The translations under genes and the position numbers were made by a program. Below are positions 17,471-26,651 of a DNA stretch of 64,000 bases, piece after piece (positions within the stretch are counted from its first letter, which is position 1; each line of letters begins with the position of its first letter). Origin of the DNA: Calditrichota bacterium (lineage in GTDB: Bacteria; Electryoneota; RPQS01); assembly GCA_020637445.1 (NCBI GenBank), contig JACJVZ010000001.1:1116001-1180000 (forward strand). The letters run 5' to 3'. The notes below the pieces were generated by a model that worked only from the letters and a program-made list of their open reading frames with translations, was not told the origin of the DNA and searched no databases.

Positions 17471-18184
17471 TTACAGGCGGCCGAAGAGCGACTTAAAACG
17501 AAGTTTCCAAACCATCCACACGGCTTCCCGGATAATCGCCTTGGACATTTTTGAATGCCCGGCGCGGCGATCGACGAAAATAATCGGAATTTCGACGAAC
17601 TTGAAGCCCTTTTTCCATGCCTTGAAGTTCATCTCGATTTGGAAACTGTAGCCGTTCGAACGGACTTGGTCCAAATCAATAGCCTTCAAAGTCGACGTGC
17701 GGAAACACTTAAAACCGCCGGTGGGATCTTTGATCGGCATTCCGGTGATGAAGCGTGTGTAGTACGACGCGAAGTAACTCAGCATCAGTCTCGACAACGG
17801 CCAGTTGACTACTGAAATTCCATTAACGTACCTCGAACCGAGCACGAAGTCATGCGACTCAATCTGTTCGAGAAACTTCGGAAGCATCAATGGGTCGTGC
17901 GAGAAGTCCGCATCCATTTCGAAGACGGCGTCATAGCCGTTTTCGATGGCATATTTGAATCCAGCAACGTAGGCGGTGCCGAGTCCAAGTTTTCCGGCGC
18001 GTTCGAGAAGGTGCAGATTGGGTTCGGACTCTTGCAAGTTCTTTACAATTTGTCCCGTGCCGTCCGGCGAATTGTCATCCACAATCAAGACGTCGACGCC
18101 GATCTTCTGATCCAGTACGGCACGAATGATGGCTTCAATTCCTTCCTTTTCGTTGTAGGTCGGAATGATGACCAATGCTTTCAC
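17471..18184 (-). CDS. Polyprenol (dolichol)-phosphate mannosyltransferase-like GT2
   Basis: A 237-aa soluble GT2 enzyme of the DPM1 group, which moves mannose or a related hexose from a nucleotide sugar to a polyprenyl phosphate on the inner membrane. It has IIPTYNEKEGIE, IVDDNSPDGTG, EMDADFSHDP (DxD) and IKDPTGGFKCFR, then EIPIIFVDRRAGHSKM, all typical of this family. There is no C-terminal membrane domain, as in the short bacterial Ppm1 or archaeal DPMS forms. It overlaps purE by four bases. Its product is the kind of donor used by GT-C O-mannosyltransferases such as the one at 19529-22456. Confidence 0.9.
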   Translation of the reverse strand: MKALVIIPTYNEKEGIEAIIRAVLDQKIGVDVLIVDDNSPDGTGQIVKNLQESEPNLHLLERAGKLGLGTAYVAGFKYAIENGYDAVFEMDADFSHDPLMLPKFLEQIESHDFVLGSRYVNGISVVNWPLSRLMLSYFASYYTRFITGMPIKDPTGGFKCFRTSTLKAIDLDQVRSNGYSFQIEMNFKAWKKGFKFVEIPIIFVDRRAGHSKMSKAIIREAVWMVWKLRFKSLFGRL

Positions 18185-18642
18185 AGGCGGGCTCCCGCCT
18201 TTTTGAATGCGCGAAGTTTGTCTTGAATCTCAGTGCGTTTGCGGGAAATAATTTGTGCTGCCAAGATTACCGCATTGCGCGCGCCCGCTTTGCCGATAGC
18301 AACCGTCGCGACCGGAACACCGGCCGGCATTTGAACGGTGGACAAAAGGGCATCAAGTCCGCCGAGAGTTGAACCCGCTCCGGGAACACCAATGACCGGC
18401 AAGATAGAATGCGCGGCGCACGCGCCGGCCAAGTGCGCGGCCATGCCGGCGCAAGCGATAAGCACTTCAGTGCCTTCGGATTCAGCTTGCTTTAGTCTCT
18501 CGACCAACTTGTCGGGATTGCGGTGCGCGGAAATAACTTCGAGCGACCACGTTAAGCCGAAATATTCCGCGTACTTTGCGGTATCGGCAAACTGGTCTTT
18601 GTCACTATCGGAACCCAAAAGGATGAGAATGTCCGTTGCCAT
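18181..18642 (-). CDS. purE: N5-carboxyaminoimidazole ribonucleotide mutase
   Basis: Purine synthesis enzyme converting N5-CAIR to CAIR. The 153-aa class I PurE shows GSDSD, SAHRNPD, GMAAHLAG, GVPGAGS and MPAGVPVATVAIGKAGARNA; the active-site histidine of SAHR is present. Class I normally works with PurK, which is not here. It is the first gene after the terminator at 18674-18707. I see no strong promoter in the short gap, so expression may come from read-through or a weak site. Confidence 0.97.
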   Translation of the reverse strand: MATDILILLGSDSDKDQFADTAKYAEYFGLTWSLEVISAHRNPDKLVERLKQAESEGTEVLIACAGMAAHLAGACAAHSILPVIGVPGAGSTLGGLDALLSTVQMPAGVPVATVAIGKAGARNAVILAAQIISRKRTEIQDKLRAFKKAGARL

Positions 18643-18673
18643 ATGTTAGAAAGGAACTCCCTGTCTAATTAGG

Positions 18674-18707
18674 AAAAAGACCACCCTGCCTATTGGCCAG
18701 GATGGTC
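18674..18707 (-). terminator. Intrinsic terminator after the beta-barrel gene
   Basis: On the minus strand a 10-bp stem (18698-18707 with 18679-18688, one G-U pair) with a 9-base loop is followed directly by five T (18678-18674). It lies 28 bases after the stop of the beta-barrel gene and closes the glycosyltransferase/DUF2723 unit. Confidence 0.8.
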
Positions 18708-18734
18708 AGTTTCTTGAGCAAATTACGTGTAGAA

Positions 18735-19478
18735 TCAGCGACTAAAATCAATCGGCTTCGTTACTTTGTCGAAATAGAGACGGAGACCGAGTTGCGCGTA
18801 GCCTCCGGAAAGATTGACTTCCATGGGACGGCTTCCTCCGAGAACGCTTACGGAAGAGCGCACGCCGGGCGAGGACTCGTAGCTGAAGTTATTGGAGTTC
18901 GTCCAACGTCCGCCGCCGCCGAGATACAAACCGGTCTGTTCACTGATCATGAACTCGAGACCGAGTGAACCGATCAAACCAAACGAACGGCCGGTTGCGT
19001 CGTAGTAATAGCGGCGAGTAAAATCATCTTGAACTTGCAGTTCGGTGTTGTAGTACGCGAGGCCCACACCGAAGTTCAGGTTCAACTTCTCTGACGGATA
19101 GGTTACGACCGTTGCTTTCGCATAGAACTCATTGGCGTGCATGAGGATTTGGCCGCTGGAATCGCCGGAAGCGTTATCGACGAGATTTTCCACGTCGAAC
19201 AACGGATTATAGCCGATTTCCCACATTTGATGACGTGCAGGACGATAGATAATTGCAATGTTTCCCATCGCGCCGCCGTCAGACGTTGTAGCCGAGTTGC
19301 CAGAACGAAGACCCAACAGGTAGTCCCTGCCGAGAGTCACGTCACCCATATCATAGATACCATAGCCGCCACCAAATTGAACGCCATACTTACGCGGGCT
19401 ATCGTAAGCGAAGCTTGCCGTCGAGACCGACAGTGTCAGCAGTACAGCGATGCACAAAAGTCCCATTAGTCGGTTCAT
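18735..19478 (-). CDS. Outer-membrane beta-barrel protein, unknown function
   Basis: A 247-aa exported protein. A signal peptide of about 24 residues ends with TASFA. The mature part has alternating hydrophobic/aromatic strands with Gly-rich turns (GVQFGGGYGIYDMG, NFGVGLAYYNTE, GLYLGGGGRWTNS) and ends with a strand of the form AQLGLRLYFDKV, as expected for an 8- to 10-stranded barrel. GGAGG is six bases before the ATG. It is the last gene of the unit transcribed from 23552, so it may be linked to the glycosyltransferases. I recognise no specific family. Confidence 0.8.
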   Translation of the reverse strand: MNRLMGLLCIAVLLTLSVSTASFAYDSPRKYGVQFGGGYGIYDMGDVTLGRDYLLGLRSGNSATTSDGGAMGNIAIIYRPARHQMWEIGYNPLFDVENLVDNASGDSSGQILMHANEFYAKATVVTYPSEKLNLNFGVGLAYYNTELQVQDDFTRRYYYDATGRSFGLIGSLGLEFMISEQTGLYLGGGGRWTNSNNFSYESSPGVRSSVSVLGGSRPMEVNLSGGYAQLGLRLYFDKVTKPIDFSR

Positions 19479-19528
19479 TCTCTGCCTCCGAATTCCAAGG
19501 TTGCTAAAAAAGGAAGGATAGTAGTTTC

Positions 19529-22456
19529 TTAGTTATTTGACGCTGTTGTATCAGCGTTATTCGAATCCTTGACCGCAAGGCGACCGCGCAGATCTTCCAG
19601 TCTGCGTTTCGCATTGATGTCATTAGGAGTCATCGCGACCCAATTTTCCAAGAGCGCGACGGACTTTGCCGTTTGGCCGAGACGGTCGTAGCATTGCAGC
19701 AGTCCGCCGATTGCCTGACCGTTTCTCGGATCCATTTCCATGATCCGTTCGAAGTACTCGGCAGCCTGTCCGTAGGCCTCGGACTGGTACATAGTCGTAC
19801 CGGCCGTGTAAAGCTGTTCCGCGGTCGGGGTTTCGCCGATTGCCGACTTGATAATCTGACTGGCCCTTACCGTGTCTTTCATTTGACCGGCATAGGTTGC
19901 CGCGATTCTCAATTTGGCATCGACGGAAACATCGGTACGCTGCTCGGCCCAATCAAGTCTCTTTTTGAGTTCGTCGTTGTCTCCCAGATCGCTGAACATG
20001 CGGCCGATCTGCAAAGAGAGCTCGACGTTCGAAATCGGACGAATCTCTTCAGGAATCAGTTGGTCCATTTTGCGCATCAACGTCAGCGCTTTGTCACGGT
20101 TCGACAACTTGTCGAAGTTAGCCCACTGTTCGTCCAGCGTCGAATAGGACTGAGGTTGGAAACCCGGTGCATCCGGCTGTGAACGGTAATAGTAGGCAAG
20201 CTGCAGGAACATCGAACGATAGTTTTGCAGCAGTTTGGAGACGTTGTCGTCAAAATGTACGCCGGGGTCATTGATACCGCGGAAATGACCTGCGAAGTTC
20301 TCAAAGATATTCTTCTTGATCATTTCGGCGTCGATTCCGAGCGAACCGCCGGGCGTGATCTTGAAGACCAAGCCTTCCATGGTCAAGAAATCACGCAAAC
20401 CGACCATGTTTGAATTGGCCACGGTGACCGCAAAATAGATAGACTTTGGCGTCGGCGTTTTCGAACGATCGTAGTTCGTGCGCAGAATGTCAAGGATCAT
20501 TTGATCTTGAACTCGCAGGAAGTTCGGATCACGCGGCTCGCCCTGCTTGTAGGGAATGTACACCGCACCGGGCACGTCCCACGACATTCTACCTTCGGGC
20601 GTATTCAGTTCGATCTTGTGCTTGTCGGCAGGCCAGTAGCGGGACAAAATCGCTCGCGCATCTTGTCCGTCCACATAGGTGTCGATATAGGCATCGTTGA
20701 AGGACAACGGCACCTTCGGCTCGCGGTCACGGAGCTGCTTTATGTACCAGCCCGTGTTGAGCAAACTGAGGTTGACCAGTCGCACGTCCTTGCGGACTCC
20801 TTCCACTTCCTGCAGATACCAGACTGGGAAAGTATCGTTATCGCCGTTGGTAAAGATGATTCCGTTCGGGGCACAAGACATAAGCATATTGTAGCTGTAA
20901 TCCCATGCCACATCGTTGCCGGAACGGTCATTCATGGTGTAGTTGCGAGCCAGCAGCATTCCCGGTGTGAGAATGATCAAAATTGCCAGTGCTCCGGCAA
21001 CCACGCCCTTCGATTCCTTGGCCTTGCTGGAAATCCAATCCAGGGCCGCACTGGCACCGAAACCGATCCACATAGCAAAGGCAAAGAACGCACCGACGTA
21101 GGAATAATCACGTTCACGAGGTTGGGGATCGTCCTGATTGAGGTAAAGAATAATCGCATACCCCATCATGAAGAAAATAGTCGCGGTGATCAACCAACCT
21201 GTTCGATCCCGGCTGTACTGATGGAAGAAACCCCAAAATCCCAGTAGTAAAGGCGCACACGTCAAGATTGCGAGCCAGCGCAAGATTCCAGTCGGATTGG
21301 CCGTAAGTAATCCAACTATTGAGTACGTCGGCGCAACGCCCGCATCCTGATATTCAGCCTCCGGAGCCCCATCGCGGCCCACGAACTGCCAAAGCAGGTA
21401 ACGGTTGAACATCTTGTTAATCTGGTAATCCCAGAAGTAGTCCCACTCGCTTGAATAGGCAGGGTTACCTTTCCACATGCGGGGGAACATCGCGCGGTCA
21501 CCGTATTGCTCACGGTTGAGGTAGCTCAGGAAGGCGGACGGAGTTTCCGGATCGTTCTCGTCGATCGGGGGATTCAAGCCGGATCGGATGTAAATCATCG
21601 TGTAGGCCGAATACCCAATGATCACGAGCAACAAGCCGGCTACTGCGGTTCCGATAACACCGTGACGGTTTGAAGCCGCCCACCAGAAAACTCCGGCGAG
21701 CACAATTACCAAGATAAACGGTGCGGCCAAACTTCCAAACTTGCTGGCCATTGCCGGGAGCCACTTGACGACGCCCGGATAGACCATAATAAAGACAATA
21801 CCGGTACCGATGATTAGCGCGGCAAAGCTCTTTAGCTCGAATTCGCGACGGCGGAAGTAGATAACCAGTGCCAACGCAGGGATAGCAAGGATCATCAGCA
21901 AGTGAACGCCGGTGGCAAGTCCGATGACGTAGCCAATCAACAGGAGCCAACGTTCGTTGCCGGGTTCATCGGCTTTTTCGTACCAGACCAAAATCAGCCA
22001 GACCACAAGGTGGGTCAGAAGCTGGCTCATGGCATAAACTTCCGACTCGACGGCATTAAACCACATCGAATAGGAGAAAGCCAATGAAAGCGAACCGATG
22101 AACGCGCCGCCGTAAACGATGAGCTTGTCAATTTCAGACTCTTCACGGCCTCGGTACATTCTGATCATACGAACGATAATCAAGAAGGCCAAGAGAATCG
22201 CAAAAGCGCTCGAGAGCACGGACATCCAGGTCACGCGAACGGCAATGTCCGGCGAAATCGGGATCATGGAAAAAATCCGTCCGACCAAAAGGAAGAGCGG
22301 AGATCCCGGGGGATGCGGGACGGACAAAGTGTACGAACACGCAGCGAATTCGCCGCAATCCCAGAAGGAAACAGATTCCGCCATGGTCAAAGAATAAACC
22401 ACAAGCGAAATCGCGAAAACAGCGGCGGCAAACCACCACTTAGTGTCAAATCTCAC
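19529..22456 (-). CDS. DUF2723 integral-membrane glycosyltransferase (TMEM260-like O-mannosyltransferase) with C-terminal TPRs
   Basis: A 975-aa GT-C type protein. After the first helix comes the conserved lumenal/periplasmic motif SVSFWDCGEFAACSYTL followed by HPPGSPLF, the hallmark of DUF2723. It carries about a dozen membrane segments up to residue 500, a large soluble region (NGDNDTFPVWYLQ, NLSLLNTGWYIKQL) and TPR repeats from about residue 830 (QAAEYFERIMEMDPRNGQA). Human TMEM260 of the same family is a protein O-mannosyltransferase, so lipid-linked sugar transfer to exported proteins is the inferred role. It overlaps the upstream GT2 by four bases; a lipid-phosphate-mannose synthase-like gene lies 1.3 kb downstream. 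Confidence 0.88.
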   Translation of the reverse strand: MRFDTKWWFAAAVFAISLVVYSLTMAESVSFWDCGEFAACSYTLSVPHPPGSPLFLLVGRIFSMIPISPDIAVRVTWMSVLSSAFAILLAFLIIVRMIRMYRGREESEIDKLIVYGGAFIGSLSLAFSYSMWFNAVESEVYAMSQLLTHLVVWLILVWYEKADEPGNERWLLLIGYVIGLATGVHLLMILAIPALALVIYFRRREFELKSFAALIIGTGIVFIMVYPGVVKWLPAMASKFGSLAAPFILVIVLAGVFWWAASNRHGVIGTAVAGLLLVIIGYSAYTMIYIRSGLNPPIDENDPETPSAFLSYLNREQYGDRAMFPRMWKGNPAYSSEWDYFWDYQINKMFNRYLLWQFVGRDGAPEAEYQDAGVAPTYSIVGLLTANPTGILRWLAILTCAPLLLGFWGFFHQYSRDRTGWLITATIFFMMGYAIILYLNQDDPQPRERDYSYVGAFFAFAMWIGFGASAALDWISSKAKESKGVVAGALAILIILTPGMLLARNYTMNDRSGNDVAWDYSYNMLMSCAPNGIIFTNGDNDTFPVWYLQEVEGVRKDVRLVNLSLLNTGWYIKQLRDREPKVPLSFNDAYIDTYVDGQDARAILSRYWPADKHKIELNTPEGRMSWDVPGAVYIPYKQGEPRDPNFLRVQDQMILDILRTNYDRSKTPTPKSIYFAVTVANSNMVGLRDFLTMEGLVFKITPGGSLGIDAEMIKKNIFENFAGHFRGINDPGVHFDDNVSKLLQNYRSMFLQLAYYYRSQPDAPGFQPQSYSTLDEQWANFDKLSNRDKALTLMRKMDQLIPEEIRPISNVELSLQIGRMFSDLGDNDELKKRLDWAEQRTDVSVDAKLRIAATYAGQMKDTVRASQIIKSAIGETPTAEQLYTAGTTMYQSEAYGQAAEYFERIMEMDPRNGQAIGGLLQCYDRLGQTAKSVALLENWVAMTPNDINAKRRLEDLRGRLAVKDSNNADTTASNN

Positions 22457-23496
22457 AGGCGCGTCTTTAGTTGACTGAAGGTAGTTTGCTTTTTCAAATA
22501 GTAACGGGAAACGATGCTAAACGGAAGAATCACGTGATTCAATTCGTCGTCTTTGACTGTGCGCATGGCTTGAACCTTACGTCGTTTGGACCATGTGCGG
22601 GGTAAGCTCAACAGAACCGAAGCATGTGCCCACAGAATCGCGAGCGACCGTTTGGGTTCTTTTTTCAACGGGGACACCAGCAACGCCACCCAATCCAGAA
22701 AGATCCGGACAGGCATCCGCTTGAATAGATTGCCAATGCTGTAGTTCTTGATGAGCATCGCAAGACTGTTCCTGTGATTCAGGTACATTTTGCGAATTCT
22801 CGCTGCAGACAAGGCAGCCCCGGCCCAATGATAGACGGTTCCTCCGGGAGCGGCTACGATTTTGTGGCCGGTGAGCCAGAGCCTCCAGCAGAGGTCAAGC
22901 TCTTCCATGTGCATGAAGAAATCCTCGTCGAGCCCCCCTGCCGACAAGTAGGTCTCTTTTCGAACGATTAGCGCGGCTCCGGTAGCCCAGAAAATCTCGC
23001 AGGAGTCATCGTACTGGCCGACGTCCGGCTCAGTTTGATCAAAAAGTCTTCCGCGCACAAACGGAAAGCCATAAGCATCCAAGAATCCGCCGGATCCGCC
23101 GGAGTACTCGAATTTTGTGTGATCTTGATATTGCTTGAGCTTGGGCTGCGCCGCCGCAATTAGGGGGTCATCTTCCATCATTTCGATAGCTTGTGTGAGC
23201 CAATTCGGCTCGACTTCGACATCGAAATTCAAAAGAACACAGTACTTTCCGTCAGCTTGGGGAATGGCCCGGTTGTATGCTCCGCTGTAGCCCCAGTTGT
23301 CTTGAAACTCGATAATTTTGACAGTGGGAAAATGTTCGCGGAGGTAGGCTAGACTTCCGTCAGAAGAGCCATTGTCGGCCACGATGATTTCGTACGGACT
23401 ATATTCAGTGGCCGCGAGGCTTTGTAAGCAACGCGGCAGGAATCTTAACCCGTTAAAATTCAGGATGATAATAGAAACCAGTGGGCGCGGGGTCAT
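22453..23496 (-). CDS. Family 2 glycosyltransferase
   Basis: A 347-aa GT2 enzyme of the WcaE/rhamnosyltransferase kind: VSIIILNFNGLRFL, IIVADNGSSDGS, NFDVEVEPNWL (metal-binding DxE-like position) and HMEELDLCWRLWLTG. A C-terminal region of about 100 residues contains an amphipathic or membrane-associated segment (FLDWVALLVSPLKK). The frame is open 24 codons further upstream, but ATG 23496 is chosen because it begins at the family start and lies about 20 bases after the predicted transcription start. It is the first gene of the DUF2723 unit. Confidence 0.87.
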   Translation of the reverse strand: MTPRPLVSIIILNFNGLRFLPRCLQSLAATEYSPYEIIVADNGSSDGSLAYLREHFPTVKIIEFQDNWGYSGAYNRAIPQADGKYCVLLNFDVEVEPNWLTQAIEMMEDDPLIAAAQPKLKQYQDHTKFEYSGGSGGFLDAYGFPFVRGRLFDQTEPDVGQYDDSCEIFWATGAALIVRKETYLSAGGLDEDFFMHMEELDLCWRLWLTGHKIVAAPGGTVYHWAGAALSAARIRKMYLNHRNSLAMLIKNYSIGNLFKRMPVRIFLDWVALLVSPLKKEPKRSLAILWAHASVLLSLPRTWSKRRKVQAMRTVKDDELNHVILPFSIVSRYYLKKQTTFSQLKTRL

Positions 23497-23523
23497 CGGC
23501 CCCCATTTGGCGGGAAATGTAAA

Positions 23524-23552
23524 AAAATAAGGAATATCCGAAGGAATGTCAA
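23524..23552 (-). promoter_or_regulatory. Sigma-70-type promoter for the GT2-DUF2723-barrel unit
   Basis: Minus strand TTGACA (23552-23547), 17-base spacer, TATTTT (23529-23524). Predicted start is about 23517, giving a leader of about 20 bases to ATG 23496. It separates this unit from the upstream Bat/SPOR genes. Confidence 0.7.
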
Positions 23553-23579
23553 GCTGACGACAGGGCAAGAAAATGTTCG

Positions 23580-24176
23580 TCAGCGGGAGGGAATTTTCAG
23601 GACGCGGGCATCGTAGAAGCCTCGGGACATAGCTATTCGGTGCAAGGAATCGGCAGATGTCCGTTCGGCATATTGTCCGAATTGCAATCTGTAGAATGGC
23701 CAGTCTGCTTCAATGCGACCAGCGATACCAAGAGACTCGGAAGCGCGGTCGTAGAGAGCCTGGGCGCGATCCTTTTCGAGAAAGGTCCCCAACTGAACCG
23801 TGAAAACGGTATCGGGAAGCAGTGGCTCGGAAGCCGGGCTCAGAGCCACGTGGCTTGCGGCAGCGGTGAACGTATCGGTGAGAGTCTGCTGAGACTTATC
23901 GCCGGAGATGGTGTGAAGCGACTCGGGCTGGGATAAGTCGACATGAAAGGTTTCTTCGATCACCACCACACTGTCCCCCATACCTTGTGCAAACACATCC
24001 GGTCCGAGTGACCACGGATCGACCGGCAACTCTCTTTCTTTCAGGGAGTCAGTTTTAAGGCTTGAGTCGGAAGATTTTCGGGAAGGTTTCAGAACCGCGC
24101 AGCCAAGGAACGTCAAGAGAACAAGTGCAAGGAGTATTGGATACGTTACAACCCTAAATGTGTTCGATGTCATCAT
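23580..24176 (-). CDS. SPOR-domain lipoprotein
   Basis: A protein of about 198 aa. The signal peptide ends in a lipobox (TFLGC), so the mature protein is lipid-anchored. A linker of about 100 Ser/Asp-rich residues leads to a C-terminal SPOR domain (FTVQLGTFLEKDRAQALYDRA, then YRLQFGQYAERTSAD) that binds denuded glycan strands at division sites. The frame runs 104 codons further upstream inside batE, but that part is low-quality sequence. The start is one of two adjacent ATGs (24176 or 24173) overlapping the end of batE. It is the last gene of the Bat operon. Confidence 0.82.
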   Translation of the reverse strand: MMTSNTFRVVTYPILLALVLLTFLGCAVLKPSRKSSDSSLKTDSLKERELPVDPWSLGPDVFAQGMGDSVVVIEETFHVDLSQPESLHTISGDKSQQTLTDTFTAAASHVALSPASEPLLPDTVFTVQLGTFLEKDRAQALYDRASESLGIAGRIEADWPFYRLQFGQYAERTSADSLHRIAMSRGFYDARVLKIPSR

Positions 24177-24888
24177 TGGGAATCCAGCCTTTGCGGCCGT
24201 CGGCCAGTTGGATTTCAGTCCACTCCGACAAGATTTCGCCGACGTGTACTTTCGTACCGGAATGGAGAGAAAAGAGTTGCGTGGAGTTGTCACTCGGACT
24301 TGAGAAGATGTCGCACTTCTCGACCATAACGATGGCCGCGATCCGCGAATCGGCGGAAGCGCGCCAACTGTAAAGCGTGAAGAAGAAGAGCGCGCCAATT
24401 CCAAATAGAATCGCGAAACGTGTCGCAACATCTCGGAGCCTGCCGCTCGAATAGAGCATGACGCCGACGGCGACGGCAAGAAGTGCATTGAGGAGAATCA
24501 ACAACCTTCCTGTTTCACGTACGGGAAATGCGTCGCGCAGTTTGTCAAGATACTGCCAGATTCCAAGTTTCGGAGCTTGCGGAATCTGGTCGACAATCGC
24601 ACGATTGGCAAGCAAAAGGTTCTTGCGCGCATCCTCGTCTTTTGGATTTAGCTTGAGGGCTCGTTCGTAGTGCAGGATAGAATGCTCAATATCTCCCGCG
24701 CGGAAATACGCGTTCCCGAGATTATACTCGAGCACCGGGCTCGTAAGACCTGAAGCAGTGATAGAGTTCCATTGGGATATGGCTTCTTGCCATTGGCTTT
24801 GGTTATATGCCTGCATTCCCGCATCGAACGCGGGATTAGCGAATGCGGCAAAGCAAGAAACGAGGAGCGCGACGACGAAACGGATCAT
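24154..24888 (-). CDS. batE: BatE-like TPR and SH3-domain membrane protein
   Basis: A 244-aa protein with a signal peptide (RFVVALLVSCFAAFA), two to three TPR units (YNLGNAYFRAGDIEHSILHYE), two adjacent membrane helices around residues 130-175, and a C-terminal bacterial SH3-like domain (GTKVHVGEILSEWTEIQL, GRKGWIPNDDI). This domain order is that of BatE in Bacteroides-type aerotolerance operons. It overlaps batD by four bases. The SH3-like part is predicted to be periplasmic and may contact cell wall or partner Bat proteins. Confidence 0.85.
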   Translation of the reverse strand: MIRFVVALLVSCFAAFANPAFDAGMQAYNQSQWQEAISQWNSITASGLTSPVLEYNLGNAYFRAGDIEHSILHYERALKLNPKDEDARKNLLLANRAIVDQIPQAPKLGIWQYLDKLRDAFPVRETGRLLILLNALLAVAVGVMLYSSGRLRDVATRFAILFGIGALFFFTLYSWRASADSRIAAIVMVEKCDIFSSPSDNSTQLFSLHSGTKVHVGEILSEWTEIQLADGRKGWIPNDDIEHI

Positions 24889-26651
24889 GCCGCACCCCCT
24901 TCAAGCTCGCGCAAAACGCTCTGAAGATTGACCATTACGTCTTTCAAGTCACTTTGCGAAAGTCTGCCCCCGGCGAACCGGCTCACTTCCGCAAGTTGAT
25001 TCGCTGTCGTCAATGTCTGCCAATGCTCTTGGGAAAGTCCTTGTGCATCCCACTCTGTTTGTTTGTCTTGCCACGTCGCTGTTGGGCTGTAGATTCCGGT
25101 CCATTCAGCGGCCACGAGCTGTGCAACTTCGATTAGCGAGCTCGATACTTGCTCGGGCTTGTTCTCGGAGTTAGCTTTTTCAGCCATGCTTAGAGTCGCG
25201 CGTGCTTTTTTAAGAATGCGGCGGCGGCGAGCCGACAGGGTCTGTCCCGCTTGAACTTGTCGTCTGACGGCGAACATCACACCGGCAAGAAGAATCCACG
25301 GAGTGCCAAGTCCAAACCAGAACGTAGTGGATTGGTGGGGCAACCGATTGAATGGAACAAGTTCTCCGAGTCCGGGCTTGACATACGAAATATCTTGCCC
25401 AACCGTTTGGACTTCACGTTTGCTCGCTACGGGAAGGGAACCATCGGATGCACGGGAAGATCCCCGCGTGACATTTAGAGTAAGCGGGCCCGCCTTGAGC
25501 TCATCATAGCGCTGAGCGACGGGATCAAAAACGGGCAAGGAAATTTCGGGGATTGTCTGTGTTCCGGGAGCTCGGGGAATCAACACGATCTCAAAGGTCT
25601 TTGCACCCGTAATATTGTCCGGACCGCGCTTGATTGACTCGGAGGTTTTCGGATCAAAAGCCTCAAAGTCAGGCGGCAGCGCAACGACCGGTTTGGGAAT
25701 CGTCTTGATGTTTCCCGAACCTCGCACGAGTACGGTCAAAGTTACGGCATCGTTCGTCTCGCAGTCACGTTTGTCCAGACGTGCCGAAAGACTGTACTTT
25801 CCAACGGCAACATCGCCTTGCGGCCTGTTCGTCTCCGGCAAGGGATCAATCTTCAGCTTGAGCGAACGACACGTAACTTCAATTGACTCGCGTCGTGTTC
25901 CAAATCCAAAGAACGGATCATTAAACGGATCATTCACACGTCTCCGGTTGGCATTTCGTCGTTCAACCTGGATTTGTGCGACCAACGGATCGACCGTCAG
26001 TTCTCCGGCGGTCGTCGCGAACAAAGCGACCTTGCGAATCACGACAGATTTGTAACTTTGGCCGTCGACAACCTCGTCACGCGGGACAAGCTGTGACGGC
26101 ATGTCGAACTCTTCAGTCCAGAATCCCGTTGATTTGGGGAGTTCCTTGAACTCAGGAGCGTAAACGGACGTTGAAAAATAGAGTTTGTAGGTCAGAACAA
26201 TCTGTTCGCCGACAAAGGCTTCGCGCTTGTCCGGCGTCACCTGAATAAAGACTTCGTCTCGCTTGCCGCTTGAATTGCTTGACTCATTTGAGACCACGAT
26301 TTGTATCGGCGACGTCGTATAGTTCCGACCCTTATAACTTACTTGAACGGGGCCGATTGACGCACTACCGGGCGCTTTTGTCTTAAAATAGTAAGTAAAA
26401 CTCTTTTGAGACGAAGCACGACCGTTCACAATGGATGTTTGCGTGGAAGTGGACGGGCCGCCAACCAAGTCGAGATTAGTGAAATCGTTGGGTTGTGGCG
26501 TGGGAACACCAATAGCCGCGCCAGTGAGCGCAAAGGTTACTTCAATGGTCTCGCCGACTCGCGCAGAGGTTCTGTTGGCCGTCGCCGTAAACTGAACTTG
26601 GGCGAAAGCAAGCTGTGCGAGCAAAGCAATTACGAACAGCGCTCGTGTCAC
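24885..26651 (-). CDS. batD: BatD (oxygen-tolerance) protein
   Basis: A 588-aa protein. A signal peptide ends near LAFAQ, then a series of Ig-like beta domains follows (FTATANRTSARVGETIEVTF at the start, KREAFVGEQIVLTYKLYF in the second), one membrane helix near residue 440 (TPWILLAGVMFAVRR) and a helical cytoplasmic tail of about 130 residues. This is the BatD layout. It is predicted to work with the MoxR ATPase and the VWA proteins in an inner-membrane complex. It overlaps its neighbours on both sides by four bases. Confidence 0.9.
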   Translation of the reverse strand: MTRALFVIALLAQLAFAQVQFTATANRTSARVGETIEVTFALTGAAIGVPTPQPNDFTNLDLVGGPSTSTQTSIVNGRASSQKSFTYYFKTKAPGSASIGPVQVSYKGRNYTTSPIQIVVSNESSNSSGKRDEVFIQVTPDKREAFVGEQIVLTYKLYFSTSVYAPEFKELPKSTGFWTEEFDMPSQLVPRDEVVDGQSYKSVVIRKVALFATTAGELTVDPLVAQIQVERRNANRRRVNDPFNDPFFGFGTRRESIEVTCRSLKLKIDPLPETNRPQGDVAVGKYSLSARLDKRDCETNDAVTLTVLVRGSGNIKTIPKPVVALPPDFEAFDPKTSESIKRGPDNITGAKTFEIVLIPRAPGTQTIPEISLPVFDPVAQRYDELKAGPLTLNVTRGSSRASDGSLPVASKREVQTVGQDISYVKPGLGELVPFNRLPHQSTTFWFGLGTPWILLAGVMFAVRRQVQAGQTLSARRRRILKKARATLSMAEKANSENKPEQVSSSLIEVAQLVAAEWTGIYSPTATWQDKQTEWDAQGLSQEHWQTLTTANQLAEVSRFAGGRLSQSDLKDVMVNLQSVLRELEGGAA

